DNA from: Panacibacter microcysteis
Lineage (GTDB): Bacteria; Bacteroidota; Bacteroidia; Chitinophagales; Chitinophagaceae
NCBI RefSeq assembly: GCF_015831355.1
Contig: NZ_JADWYR010000001.1
Span: 1,922,001 to 1,986,000, forward strand
Direction of reading: 5' to 3'
DNA length: 64,000 bases
Shown here: positions 1 through 8,558 of the stretch, piece after piece
How positions within the stretch are numbered: the stretch's first letter is position 1
Layout of the letters: every line of letters starts with the position of its first letter
Position numbers and translations under genes: made by a program
Notes under the pieces: generated by a model
The model's database searches: none
Told to the model about the DNA's origin: nothing
What the model saw: only the letters and a program-made list of their open reading frames with translations

Positions 1-1
1 C

Positions 2-1153
2 ATATCGCCTTTATATAAAGCTGCAACAGAAGATATCTCTTCACTATCGCCGGGCAACTATGCCGTAACCATTACTTCAGCCGGTGGTTGTACCAGTGGG
101 TATAATTATAGCATTACCGAACCTGCTGTACTCTCCACAACCATCAGGAAAGACAGCGATATTGTTTGCCGGGGTGGTATCACAACAGTTACAGTTACGG
201 CATCCGGGGGTGTGGCACCCTATGCGGGTACCGGTATATTCACGGTTCTTTCCAGTAACGTTTCATACACCATAACAGACGCAAATGGTTGCCAGGCTGA
301 AACGGAGAAAATTACTATTCCGCCGGGTACTTTAACGCCGCCGGCAAAACCTGAGTCTGTTATTGGCAATGATGCAAGAGGGCTCTGTAACACGAGCAGT
401 TTTTATACCATTGCAACGGTACCAACTGCCACCTCGTACAACTGGATATTACCACAGGGAACTGTTTTGAAAAAGATCAATGCACACATGGATTCAATTA
501 CCATTGCTCCACAGGCTGGCTTTACAGAAGGAGTGTTGTATGTATCTGCTGTAAATGCATGTGGCAGCAGCGTGCCAACATCGAGAAATGTAACCGCGCT
601 TCCTGCAAACCCCGCAGGCATAACCGGGCCAACGTCTGCATTACCAAACCAGGCTGGCCTGGTATATAGGGTAGTTACACCTTTGCCAGGGTTAACCTAT
701 GCATGGACTTCTTCCACCGGTACCAAACTTACGGTAAGTACAAACACATTACAGGCCACCGTTACGTGGGGCATTACAGATGGTAAGGTGAATGTAAAAG
801 CGAATAATGCATGCGGTACTTCAGGTCCTGCAAGTTTAGATGTAAAACTATCTGCAGTTATTGCTGCCATGCCGGCTGCTTCAGGGGTTACAACGCAGCA
901 AAATGCCGAAACGAAAATATTCCCCAATCCTGCGCACGACTATGTTAATGTGCTGTTGGATGATAACGCAACCTGCGAAGTCAGTTTATGTACAGCGGAG
1001 GGAGCGGTCATCAGCACTACCAAAGTGGAGAAAACATATAACAACCAGGTTTGCACGATCAGTTTACAGGGTTTGCCAGCCGGTGTTTATGTACTATTGA
1101 TCAGGAATAAATTAAGCAAAAACCTGGTGGTAAATAAAATCATCCGGCATTAG
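2..1153 (+). CDS. T9SS-exported SprB/PKD-like repeat protein, 3' part (5' end outside window)
   Basis: The frame is open from the first bases of the window, so this is the C-terminal ~383 residues of a larger protein; the first in-frame ATG (position 212) lies inside a repeat unit and is not the start. Visible are SprB-like units with the YTITDANGC signature near 270-290, then two PKD/Ig-like stretches ending in NACG(S/T)S. The last ~80 residues (KIFPNPAHDYVNV, then GVYVLLIRN) are a typical T9SS type A C-terminal sorting domain. Such domains direct export through the type IX system and are cleaved or anchored at the surface; gldKLMN of that system lie at 46.5-51.4 kb. A role as adhesin or surface polymer is inferred from the repeats. 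It converges on the vWA gene with 10 nt between stops. Confidence 0.85.
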   Translation: MSPLYKAATEDISSLSPGNYAVTITSAGGCTSGYNYSITEPAVLSTTIRKDSDIVCRGGITTVTVTASGGVAPYAGTGIFTVLSSNVSYTITDANGCQAETEKITIPPGTLTPPAKPESVIGNDARGLCNTSSFYTIATVPTATSYNWILPQGTVLKKINAHMDSITIAPQAGFTEGVLYVSAVNACGSSVPTSRNVTALPANPAGITGPTSALPNQAGLVYRVVTPLPGLTYAWTSSTGTKLTVSTNTLQATVTWGITDGKVNVKANNACGTSGPASLDVKLSAVIAAMPAASGVTTQQNAETKIFPNPAHDYVNVLLDDNATCEVSLCTAEGAVISTTKVEKTYNNQVCTISLQGLPAGVYVLLIRNKLSKNLVVNKIIRH

Positions 1154-1163
1154 TGGCCGGCTC

Positions 1164-2966
1164 TTATTTCTTTTTTTTCTTCTTATAGGGTTCATAAATT
1201 GTTTTGGCTTTTTCAACCAATGAAAGAAATTCCGCCTGCGAATGGTCGCCTGGCGATACAGCCGCTGCTGCGGTTTTAATTACATCATCCCAGTTATAAT
1301 TTTGCCAGATTTCTGATTGCTTTAAAAGCCCGCCAAACATAATAACCGAGGCGGCAAAACGAAAATTCCTGCTGGCATTACTGAATGGCTTATAGTTGTT
1401 CACAACCGGGAAGTGTTTTGATATGCTTGTTCCATTTTGTGGCAAAGTATAATGAAGCTGCAGTTGTGCAATATTTACTTCAGGGTTGTTTAGCATAATG
1501 CTGTCGTTTATTTCATTTACAGGTACGATTTCAAAAACTGCCGTAATAGAGTGTCCGCTGCCAACCTCGCCGCCTTCAAGTTCACCGGCATTGTTTTCAA
1601 GCAGTTCCTTCTTGTTGTCGTAACCTATAAGCCGGTAACTTTTTACATAATAAGGGTTAAAGTAAACGTTCACATAGGCATTGTTGGCAACCGTATACAT
1701 GGTTTTGGCAAATTCTGCAATCAACACTTTTTCTGCTTCGTAAATATTGTCTATGTAAGCAAAATTTCCGTTACCTTTTTTTGACAGTACCTCCAGCTTA
1801 CTGTCTTTGTAATTGCCCATGCCCACGCCAAGACAGGTAAGGTAAATACCTGACTGGCGATGTTGAACAATGATATTCTCCAGTTCTTTTTCTGTCGTTT
1901 GGCCCACGTTAAAGTCGCCGTCTGTAGCCAGAATGATCCTGTTGTTGGCCGCTTTATTATACATGCGCTCCGCCAGCGCATAAGCTGTATTAATAGCAGC
2001 CGAGCCCGGTGTTTCCCCGCTTGCAACAAGTTGCTCTATTCTTTGATTTATGCTGTCTTTATACCTGCACGAAATAGGTTGCATATATGTACCCACAAAA
2101 CCGCCATATACCACTACCGCCACGGTGTCTTTATCCCGCAGGTTATTCACCAGCATTTTAAATGCTTCTTTTAGTAAAGGCAGTTTGTTGGGGTGGTCCA
2201 TAGATCCTGATACATCAATCAGGAAAACGAGGTTTGCAGCAGGCGCGGCTTCTACGTTTATATAAGGAGCCTGTAACTGCAAAAAAAGCAACCTGTTATT
2301 ATAGTTCCATGGCGCCTGTGTTAATTGTGTGCTGCAGCTAAACGTATCGGCACGTGGGTTTTTGTTTTCGCTGAATTCAAAGTAATTCAGCATTTCTTCT
2401 ATGCGCACAGCATCTCTTGGTACTACCATATCATTGGTTAAAAAACGCCGGATATTGCTGTACGATGCGCGGTTGATATTAAGCGCAAAGCCTGTTTCAG
2501 GATAGCGCTCGGCGGCTGCAAAATCATTTTCCACCAGGTTTGTATAAGTCTCGCCCTGCTGGTTGTAGTTGCCGCTAAAATCTTCGCTGTAGGCTGGTAA
2601 GAGTGAATAGAGTTTATGCCTGGCAAGCTGGGAGTTGGCTGATGAAAACTTTATTGTGTATTCTGTATATTTTCTGGCATCTGCCAGCGTTTTAAACGTT
2701 TCAAAGCCGTCTGCCATAAAGGTTACGCTATCTGTGGGCTTGGAGAGTGGTATACCAAAAGCACCGGAGCTACCGGTGTAAAAAGGTACTGTTCCCTTAG
2801 ATGAAAGGAAAATTTTTGCATGATAAACTGGTTGTCCATTCTCATCCTTTACAATGCCACGCAGGTAATACTGAGAATGACCGGGGTTTGCAAATAAACA
2901 AGCAATGATAAATAGCAATCCAACTCTCAAGGATATATGCTTTATACGGTTAAGCCTTTGATACAA
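1164..2966 (-). CDS. vWA domain protein (YfbK-like) with N-terminal carboxypeptidase-regulatory-like domain
   Basis: 600 residues. Hydrophobic signal-like N-terminus, then a CarboxypepD_reg-like beta domain (about 34-100), a linker, and a von Willebrand factor A domain with intact MIDAS motif DVSGS at 251-255. The order, including the region before the vWA domain (EEMLNYFEF) and the C-terminal part, fits the YfbK family (PF12450-vWA-DUF3520). The lysine-rich tail KKKKKK is encoded by an A-rich stretch. The start is a TTG at 2966 with no in-frame ATG before residue ~80. The same TTG sits in a TAnnTTTG -7-like box, so a downstream TTG at 2930 (residue 13, giving a shorter signal peptide) is a real alternative. 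Metal-dependent protein binding in the envelope is inferred; no partner gene is adjacent. Confidence 0.8.
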   Translation of the reverse strand: MYQRLNRIKHISLRVGLLFIIACLFANPGHSQYYLRGIVKDENGQPVYHAKIFLSSKGTVPFYTGSSGAFGIPLSKPTDSVTFMADGFETFKTLADARKYTEYTIKFSSANSQLARHKLYSLLPAYSEDFSGNYNQQGETYTNLVENDFAAAERYPETGFALNINRASYSNIRRFLTNDMVVPRDAVRIEEMLNYFEFSENKNPRADTFSCSTQLTQAPWNYNNRLLFLQLQAPYINVEAAPAANLVFLIDVSGSMDHPNKLPLLKEAFKMLVNNLRDKDTVAVVVYGGFVGTYMQPISCRYKDSINQRIEQLVASGETPGSAAINTAYALAERMYNKAANNRIILATDGDFNVGQTTEKELENIIVQHRQSGIYLTCLGVGMGNYKDSKLEVLSKKGNGNFAYIDNIYEAEKVLIAEFAKTMYTVANNAYVNVYFNPYYVKSYRLIGYDNKKELLENNAGELEGGEVGSGHSITAVFEIVPVNEINDSIMLNNPEVNIAQLQLHYTLPQNGTSISKHFPVVNNYKPFSNASRNFRFAASVIMFGGLLKQSEIWQNYNWDDVIKTAAAAVSPGDHSQAEFLSLVEKAKTIYEPYKKKKKK

Positions 2967-3061
2967 AACTATCTGTAACCAATGTTATAACGTGCTAAAT
3001 AACGTATGTAACATTTTTTTAATTGATTCTTAAGAACAGTAAAGTTATTTTATATTTTTTT

Positions 3062-3384
3062 GGGCCAGTGCTGTATTGCTACTATAAGACTTTGGTTGCG
3101 TCGCACTCTTGTACTGTAGTAGTACAATGCAACATTGGCCACGTTTGTAGCCATGCATACAGCCAGGCAAATATTTGCAGTGCAAAAAAGTTATGAAAAA
3201 TAAGCGTGCCGGTATTTCGGGTGCATACGTTTATGAAAGTCTTTTGCAGTTGTATGGTGTGAGCCGTTTACCACAGCATGAAAGAAGGTTGTGATAAACA
3301 CCACAACATTGCACATGCTGCATAAAGCGCTAAAAGCACAAGTGAGTGACACAACAGGCGATGCCACCTGCAATGCAGCCGGCC
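3062..3384. repeat. Inverted-arm repeat, locus 1 (paired, core A + core B)
   Basis: Left arm: AAGCTTT-type outer segment (here AAGACTTT) and core A at 3095-3114. Right arm: core B in inverse orientation at 3338-3355, followed by the complement of GGCATCGCC and a CAGCCGGCC tip. The 223-nt interior has no convincing ORF. It fills most of the 421-bp gap between the vWA gene and hpt; the right tip touches the hpt stop codon. Confidence 0.85.
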
Positions 3385-3387
3385 AAA

Positions 3388-3924
3388 CTAATCTTTTAAC
3401 TGGTATATGGCGGGCAGGTTTCTGCCAAGACCATTGTAGTCCAGCCCATAACCTACCACAAATTTGTTGGGTATAGAGAAGCAACAATAATCAATATCAA
3501 CAGGATGAATGGTGGCTTCAGGCTTGTGTAACAGCACTGCTGTTTTTAAAGATGCCGGTCGCTGGTTGTGAAGTTGTGGTAAAAACTGGTGCAGTGTTTT
3601 ACCGGTATCGATGATGTCTTCAACTATGATCACGTGCCTGTCAGTAATATCTACATCCAAACCTATTGCGGTTACAACCTGGCCGGATGATTTCATGCCT
3701 TTATAAGAAGCCAGTTTTATAAAAGATATTTCAGCCTCGATGGTTATATGCTTAAGGAGATCTGATGCAAACATAAATGCACCATTGAGTATTCCAATAA
3801 ATAAAGGTTTTTTGCCGGCATATGCATTATTGATGTCTGCAGCAATATCCTTTACCCTGTCGGTTATTGTTTGTTCGGTAAGCCAGGGCACAAACAATTT
3901 ATCGTGTACTTTGATCTCTTGCAT
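3388..3924 (-). CDS. hpt: Hypoxanthine phosphoribosyltransferase
   Basis: 178 residues, full length for the family. It converts hypoxanthine or guanine plus PRPP to IMP or GMP in cytoplasmic purine salvage. The PRPP-binding signature VEDIIDTGKT is complete at 101-110, and the flexible-loop region (LASYKGMKSSG, 71-81) and C-terminal purine-site segment (FVVGYGLDYN) are present. It is the last gene of a minus-strand run: 9 nt separate its ATG from the stop of the glucosaminidase gene. Together with the O-methyltransferase and symporter genes this looks like one transcript, although the four products share no obvious pathway. Confidence 0.95.
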   Translation of the reverse strand: MQEIKVHDKLFVPWLTEQTITDRVKDIAADINNAYAGKKPLFIGILNGAFMFASDLLKHITIEAEISFIKLASYKGMKSSGQVVTAIGLDVDITDRHVIIVEDIIDTGKTLHQFLPQLHNQRPASLKTAVLLHKPEATIHPVDIDYCCFSIPNKFVVGYGLDYNGLGRNLPAIYQLKD

Positions 3925-3933
3925 GTGCAGTAT

Positions 3934-5007
3934 TTATGCCTGTGGCGTTTTGGTGGCAGTGCGTGGAAGCAATTTGGGGTAGTAAGCCTGTTTGCCGGGT
4001 TTCAAATACACTTTTTCACCGGGGGCAGGTTGCAGGCCTTTTTGCATTTTGTTATACTCCAGTAGGCTTTCGAGTTGCACGCCTTCCTTTTGGGCAATGA
4101 TTTCTATTGTTTCACCAGGCGCTACAATATGAAAATCCTGTTTATCGCTTTTCTTTGGCTTCCTGTCAAGATAAACAAGCTGATCATTTTTAATAATGTC
4201 AACATTGCCCTCCATATCGTTGAAATTAAGTAGTTTTTCGAGCGATATGTTGTTATTGGCTGCCAGCGCAAACAAAGAGGTGCCGGCACTTGCAAAAATT
4301 ACTTTGGTTTTATTGATGGTAAACAAACCGGCAGGGTAGCTATCATAGCCGGAGTATTCTTCCAGTATTTCTTCAGGCACTGCGGCGCCGGGCTGTATCT
4401 GGTTTACATTGGGCAAAGACGTTTTTATTGCGTTCATGATAACGGGCAGATCTGCTCTATTCATGGCAACATCCTGGCCATTGCCACCACGTTGTAATGC
4501 AATTAATGTGTATTGACCGAGATCATTTTCCTCAATCTTTTTTATTAGTGCGTATGCGTAGGAGGGGTTGGTTGCATACCCGGCTTTTTTAAGACCATGT
4601 GCCCAGGCTTTGTAGTCTGTGGGATCCAGATCGAATAAGAAAGCATAATGGGGTCTTGTTTTCAGAAAATCTGAATGATCGCGAAACGATTCTTCCACGC
4701 TGTTGTACTGGCGGAAGCATTCGCCGCGAGCATCATCGTCATGGTATACTTTGCCGCCGGTCCAGTTTTCTTTGCATTTAATACCAAAGTGGTTGTTGGA
4801 GGCTATGGCGAGGTCGCTTTTACCAGCCATAGATTCAAAGATACCCTGTGCAAGTGTGATTGCGGCAGGTACACCTGTACGAATCTCCTCATTGATTGCG
4901 ATCTCTTTATACTGATCTATGTATTGCTGTATTACATCAGCGGACTGTGCGTTTGCAAAGAACAATATTGTAAAAAAGGAAACTGCTACAAGGAGTAAAC
5001 GCTTCAT
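3934..5007 (-). CDS. Secreted glucosaminidase (GH73-like) with C-terminal LysM domains
   Basis: 357 residues. A cleavable signal peptide (residues 1-20, ending FFANA) is followed by a FlgJ/LytD-type N-acetylglucosaminidase domain (about 24-170). The likely catalytic glutamate is E58 in AQGIFESM, and the family segments NNHFGIKC and FRQYNSVEESFRDHSDFL are present. Two LysM-like modules follow (about 228-272 and 292-338), which bind peptidoglycan. The protein should hydrolyse the glycan backbone in the periplasm, for wall remodelling or separation. The ATG lies only 2 nt from the stop of the upstream O-methyltransferase gene, indicating an operon. Confidence 0.9.
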   Translation of the reverse strand: MKRLLLVAVSFFTILFFANAQSADVIQQYIDQYKEIAINEEIRTGVPAAITLAQGIFESMAGKSDLAIASNNHFGIKCKENWTGGKVYHDDDARGECFRQYNSVEESFRDHSDFLKTRPHYAFLFDLDPTDYKAWAHGLKKAGYATNPSYAYALIKKIEENDLGQYTLIALQRGGNGQDVAMNRADLPVIMNAIKTSLPNVNQIQPGAAVPEEILEEYSGYDSYPAGLFTINKTKVIFASAGTSLFALAANNNISLEKLLNFNDMEGNVDIIKNDQLVYLDRKPKKSDKQDFHIVAPGETIEIIAQKEGVQLESLLEYNKMQKGLQPAPGEKVYLKPGKQAYYPKLLPRTATKTPQA

Positions 5008-5009
5008 GT

Positions 5010-5648
5010 CTATTTCTTTTTTATCAGTAATAAACCGTCTCGTACGGTTAGCAACACCTGTTCGGTTCTGTCGTCTGCAGCTACGTGTTTGTTAAATGCA
5101 TCAATGGCCAGGGCGTTTTTGCCAGAGATTTTTTCATGTAAAACCTGTCCATGAAAGAGCACGTTATCCGCTATTATCAACCCGTTTGTACTTAAACGAG
5201 GCAATAACAACTCATAGTATGCTATGTAGCCCGTTTTATCGGCATCCAGAAAAATAAGATCCCACACGAAGGGCAATGTTGGTATAATTTCCATTGCGTT
5301 ACCCACATGCAAATGTATTTTTTTATGCAATGCAGACCTGCTGAAATTTTCTGCACAGGTGTGTGCATCTTCCTGGCGTATCTCGATGGTATGCAGTTCT
5401 CCATTATGCTGTAAACCTTTTGCCAGACATAAAGCACTGTAACCTGTAAAACTGCCTATTTCAAGTATGTACTTTGGGCGCATGGCAAAACTGATCAGTT
5501 CGAGCATTTTGCCCTGTACATGCCCGCTAAGCATGTGTGGTTGTTTGTGTGTGGCTGAAGTGCTGTCATTGATACTATGCAGCAGCTCGTCTTCGGGCGA
5601 TGTGTATAAAGCGGCATATTGCTCTGCCAGTATGTTTACCAGTTCCAT
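5010..5648 (-). CDS. SAM-dependent O-methyltransferase (class I, catechol-type family)
   Basis: 212 residues from the ATG at 5648; the frame is open further upstream, but that extension would lie wholly inside the symporter gene and matches no known N-terminus. SAM-binding motif I ILEIGSFTGYSAL is at 61-73, and the LIFLDADKTGY segment carries the acidic metal/SAM-site residues typical of the COMT/O-methyltransferase 3 family (PF01596). Family members methylate small catechol-like or phenylpropanoid substrates; the substrate here is unknown. The start overlaps the symporter stop by one base (TGATG), which implies translational coupling. Confidence 0.9.
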   Translation of the reverse strand: MELVNILAEQYAALYTSPEDELLHSINDSTSATHKQPHMLSGHVQGKMLELISFAMRPKYILEIGSFTGYSALCLAKGLQHNGELHTIEIRQEDAHTCAENFSRSALHKKIHLHVGNAMEIIPTLPFVWDLIFLDADKTGYIAYYELLLPRLSTNGLIIADNVLFHGQVLHEKISGKNALAIDAFNKHVAADDRTEQVLLTVRDGLLLIKKK

Positions 5649-7105
5649 CAGGCAGTTTTTATTGCGGGTTTGGAAATGAAGTATAAGCCAAGGAATGTTA
5701 TTGCGGCATTTATTAACAGTAGTTCCACACCAATTGTATAACCGTTGAACCATGCAGAGGCATTTGAACTTATAAAATAACATATAAAAGGCGCGATAAT
5801 GCAAACGGCGACTACAAGGGCGTTATCGGGTAAAGTTCTTTTGCTAAAAATACCAAATGTAAATAAAGCCAGTAGTGGCCCATATGTATAGCCGGCAACT
5901 ATAAGTATGATGTTGATGATCGACTTATCATTGATCCACTTAAACATCATTACACAAAGAAAAAAGACAAAAGCCATGATGAGATGCACTGTCAGGCGGA
6001 TTTTCTTTCGTTGTTTTTCATTAAGATCATCTCTTCTTTTAAGGCCTAAAATATCTATACAAAACGAAGAAGTAAGTGCTGTAAGAGCGCCGTCTGCACT
6101 GGGGAAAAGGGCCGAGATAAGTGCAATAATAAATATGATTGAAATGAATGAAGGCAGGTGCTGCAAGGCCACGGTTGGAAAGAGGTCATCGCCCTTAATG
6201 GCAATGTTATTGTTTGCGGCATACAGGTACAGCAGCCCACCTAGCAGCAGGAATAAAAAGTTTACCACAACCAATACAAAGCTGAACGTAACCATATTTT
6301 TCTGTGAGCCGCCCAATGTTTTTACGCTGATATTTTTTTGCATCATTTCCTGGTCGAGGCCGGTCATACCAATGGTAATGAACGCGCCGCCTATAACCTG
6401 CTTCAAAAAGAAACCACCGCTGTTGATATCTGTGTTAATGATTTTTGTGTAGCCTTTGTCCGTTAGTTGCTGCATGGTGCCGGTAAATGAAAGATCGAGC
6501 GAATGCATAATGTAGAACACGCAAACAATTAAACCCAGCAACATAAACGTTGTTTGCAAAGTATCGGTAAACACAATTGTTTTTACACCGCCTTCAAAAG
6601 TGTAGAGCAATATCATTAACAGTATCACAAATGTGGTAACGGGGAAAGAGATATGCAGGTTATCAAGGATAAAAAGCTGCAACACGTTTATGACAAGGTA
6701 CAGCCTGGCAGTGGCACCCAGCACCCTTGAAATAATGAAAAACATGGCGCCTGTTTTGTAAGCGGTATTACCAAAACGTTGCAAGAGGTAATTGTAAATG
6801 GAAGTAAGGTGCAGCCTGTAATATAACGGCAACAGGATATACGCTACAACGAAGTAGCCAATAAAATATCCCAGCACTACCTGGAAATAACCAAAATTAT
6901 TAGACCCTACCGTGCCTGGTACACTTACAAATGTAACACCGCTAAGCGAAGTACCGATCATACCAAACGATACAAGCATCCAGTTGCTGTTGCGGTTGCC
7001 AATAAAAAATGAATCATTATTACTGTTGCGGCTTGTATACCAGGCCACCCCGAGCAATAAAAGAAAATAAGCTATTACGAAAGAAAACAAAAGTGTAGCT
7101 GACAT
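5648..7105 (-). CDS. Sodium:solute symporter family (SSS) transporter
   Basis: 485 residues with about 13 hydrophobic segments in the SSS arrangement, beginning LLFSFVIAYFLLLLGVAWYTSR and including the conserved early motif GMIGTSLSGVTFVSVPG and the GMTGLDQEMMQKN loop near residue 240. SSS proteins couple uptake of sugars, amino acids, nucleosides or vitamins to sodium. The substrate cannot be read from sequence; distance from PutP/PanF motifs and similarity to Bacteroidota SSS proteins suggest a sugar or sialic-acid-like solute, but this is weak. It is first in the four-gene run ending at hpt, so its promoter should lie in 7106-7250. Confidence 0.9.
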   Translation of the reverse strand: MSATLLFSFVIAYFLLLLGVAWYTSRNSNNDSFFIGNRNSNWMLVSFGMIGTSLSGVTFVSVPGTVGSNNFGYFQVVLGYFIGYFVVAYILLPLYYRLHLTSIYNYLLQRFGNTAYKTGAMFFIISRVLGATARLYLVINVLQLFILDNLHISFPVTTFVILLMILLYTFEGGVKTIVFTDTLQTTFMLLGLIVCVFYIMHSLDLSFTGTMQQLTDKGYTKIINTDINSGGFFLKQVIGGAFITIGMTGLDQEMMQKNISVKTLGGSQKNMVTFSFVLVVVNFLFLLLGGLLYLYAANNNIAIKGDDLFPTVALQHLPSFISIIFIIALISALFPSADGALTALTSSFCIDILGLKRRDDLNEKQRKKIRLTVHLIMAFVFFLCVMMFKWINDKSIINIILIVAGYTYGPLLALFTFGIFSKRTLPDNALVVAVCIIAPFICYFISSNASAWFNGYTIGVELLLINAAITFLGLYFISKPAIKTA

Positions 7106-7252
7106 GTAAGAGTTTTATATGAATAATCTTTTTTTGAAATGTTGACTTATGCAAAGTGAGTAAGAAAAAAAGCACCAGCAAAAATTTGGCTGTTTTTCTC
7201 TCCCGCTTGTCTTTGCACAGATCTTCGCTTTTGTTGAGTATTGTTACCAACA

Positions 7253-7304
7253 GTACAAGAGTGCGACGCAACATAAGCTTCATGCATGTACTGCTGCCGG
7301 GCTC
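7253..7304. repeat. Inverted-arm repeat, locus 2 (single right arm, core A)
   Basis: Core A in inverse orientation at 7253-7272, then an AAGCTT outer segment and the tip CTGCTGCCGGGCTC. No left arm is visible in the 150 bp upstream. It lies between the divergent symporter and LOG genes. The rest of this 280-bp gap shows nothing recognisable. Confidence 0.85.
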
Positions 7305-7385
7305 AAAAATATATCACAAACAAATATCAGTTATATAACATTAAAATCAGGAAAGGCGGCTAATATTGCCTTTTAAACAACGGAT

Positions 7386-7937
7386 ATGATGTATACATCA
7401 GTAGCAGTTTTTTGTGGCAGCAACAGTGGCAATGATCCTATCTATGAGCAACACGCAAAAGACCTTGGCAGTATGCTTGCCGAGAAGAACATTACCATTG
7501 TGTATGGTGGCGGTAATGCCGGTTTGATGGGTGCCGTGGCTAATGCAGCATTGGCAAACGGTGGTAATGTTGTGGGTGTTATGCCTGAATTGCTCCGCAA
7601 TAAAGAACGCCAGCATACATCGCTGTCTGCCCTGCATGTGGTGGCGGATATGCACACACGTAAAAAAATGATGTATGATCTTGCTGAAGCCGCCATTATT
7701 TTACCCGGCGGCAACGGAACAATGGATGAAATGTTTGAGATGATTACTTGGAATGCATTGACCATACACGAGAAAAAAATAATCCTGCTGAATACAGCAG
7801 GATATTACAATGCGTTGATCAGTCATTTAAACATGATGCAGGTAAAAGGCTTCCTGCATACAGACCTCAGAGATACTTTCCAGGTATGCGATACACCAGA
7901 TGCTGTTATCTCTTTGATGGCTTTAGGTAAAAGTTAA
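7386..7937 (+). CDS. LOG-family protein, TIGR00730 (cytokinin riboside 5'-monophosphate phosphoribohydrolase-like)
   Basis: 183 residues. Rossmann-like lysine-decarboxylase-type fold with the diagnostic LOG motif PGGNGTMDE at 107-115 and the upstream arginine in MHTRKKMM (89-96). Family members cleave nucleoside monophosphates at the N-glycosidic bond, releasing ribose 5-phosphate; the bacterial role is probably nucleotide housekeeping. Two ATGs are adjacent (7386, 7389); I use the first. The last 32 bp overlap the 3' end of the convergent outer-membrane gene. Confidence 0.9.
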   Translation: MMYTSVAVFCGSNSGNDPIYEQHAKDLGSMLAEKNITIVYGGGNAGLMGAVANAALANGGNVVGVMPELLRNKERQHTSLSALHVVADMHTRKKMMYDLAEAAIILPGGNGTMDEMFEMITWNALTIHEKKIILLNTAGYYNALISHLNMMQVKGFLHTDLRDTFQVCDTPDAVISLMALGKS

Positions 7938-8526
7938 AACCTGCTCTTATGATCGGGTAGATTCTGCCGTTCCAGTCGCGGTATGGTGAGTAGGCATCGT
8001 TCAACAGGTCCATACCAATCATAGTATAAAAGCTGCTCTGCCCCACGACGCGCTGTGTATAACCTACACCGGCAATAAGACTGTTCGATGTAGCATTGAA
8101 CTGCGGAAAATCTACACCTGTACCCATATTTCTCGCTTTCTGTCGAAACCAGTTGTGTTCAAACTGCCCCTGTAAAAAAAGAAAACGTACCGGGTACACC
8201 CTGAAAAAAGGGCCGCCGCCATACGTAAGTGTTCTGTAACGAATGTTGCCATTCCAGTAAGGGTCTGCTCTTTCTGACTGGTAATTGATATTGATGCCAA
8301 TACCAGCGTCAAGCCAGTCTGTTATGCTGTAACCTATCTCCGGAACGCCACCTACCTGGAAGGTGTAAGAACTAAAACCAAGGTTAAGAGAACCACCTGC
8401 AAATATCCTGTTTGTATTAAACCCGGGTTTCACCCCTTCGTCAGATTCATAAGTTGATGGTCGTTGAGCTTTTGCAATACCAACACTCAGCAGGGACAGG
8501 AGTAAAACCAGGAATCTTTTATTCAT
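7906..8526 (-). CDS. Small outer-membrane beta-barrel protein, function unknown
   Basis: 206 residues. Signal peptide MNKRFLVLLLSLLSVGIAKA, then alternating aromatic/hydrophobic strands (GGSLNLGFSSYTFQVG, YRTLTYGGGPFFRVYPVRFLFLQG, YPIIRAGFNFYL) typical of 8-stranded PorT/OmpW-like barrels of Bacteroidota. The C-terminus (FNFYLKPSKR) ends in a strand plus short basic tail. No domain pointing to a specific role was seen. It overlaps the LOG gene tail to tail by 32 bp and is separated from the FAD oxidase gene upstream by only 32 bp, so the two may be co-transcribed. Confidence 0.75.
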   Translation of the reverse strand: MNKRFLVLLLSLLSVGIAKAQRPSTYESDEGVKPGFNTNRIFAGGSLNLGFSSYTFQVGGVPEIGYSITDWLDAGIGININYQSERADPYWNGNIRYRTLTYGGGPFFRVYPVRFLFLQGQFEHNWFRQKARNMGTGVDFPQFNATSNSLIAGVGYTQRVVGQSSFYTMIGMDLLNDAYSPYRDWNGRIYPIIRAGFNFYLKPSKR

Positions 8527-8558
8527 GTAGTCGCTAATTTATGTACAAACGTAACAGA

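Noticed and set aside
5649-5804. N-terminal extension of the O-methyltransferase
   Set aside because: It lies wholly within the symporter gene; the ATG at 5648 overlaps the symporter stop as in coupled genes.
5907-6452. 181-codon plus-strand open frame opposite the symporter
   Set aside because: Antisense shadow with low-quality composition.
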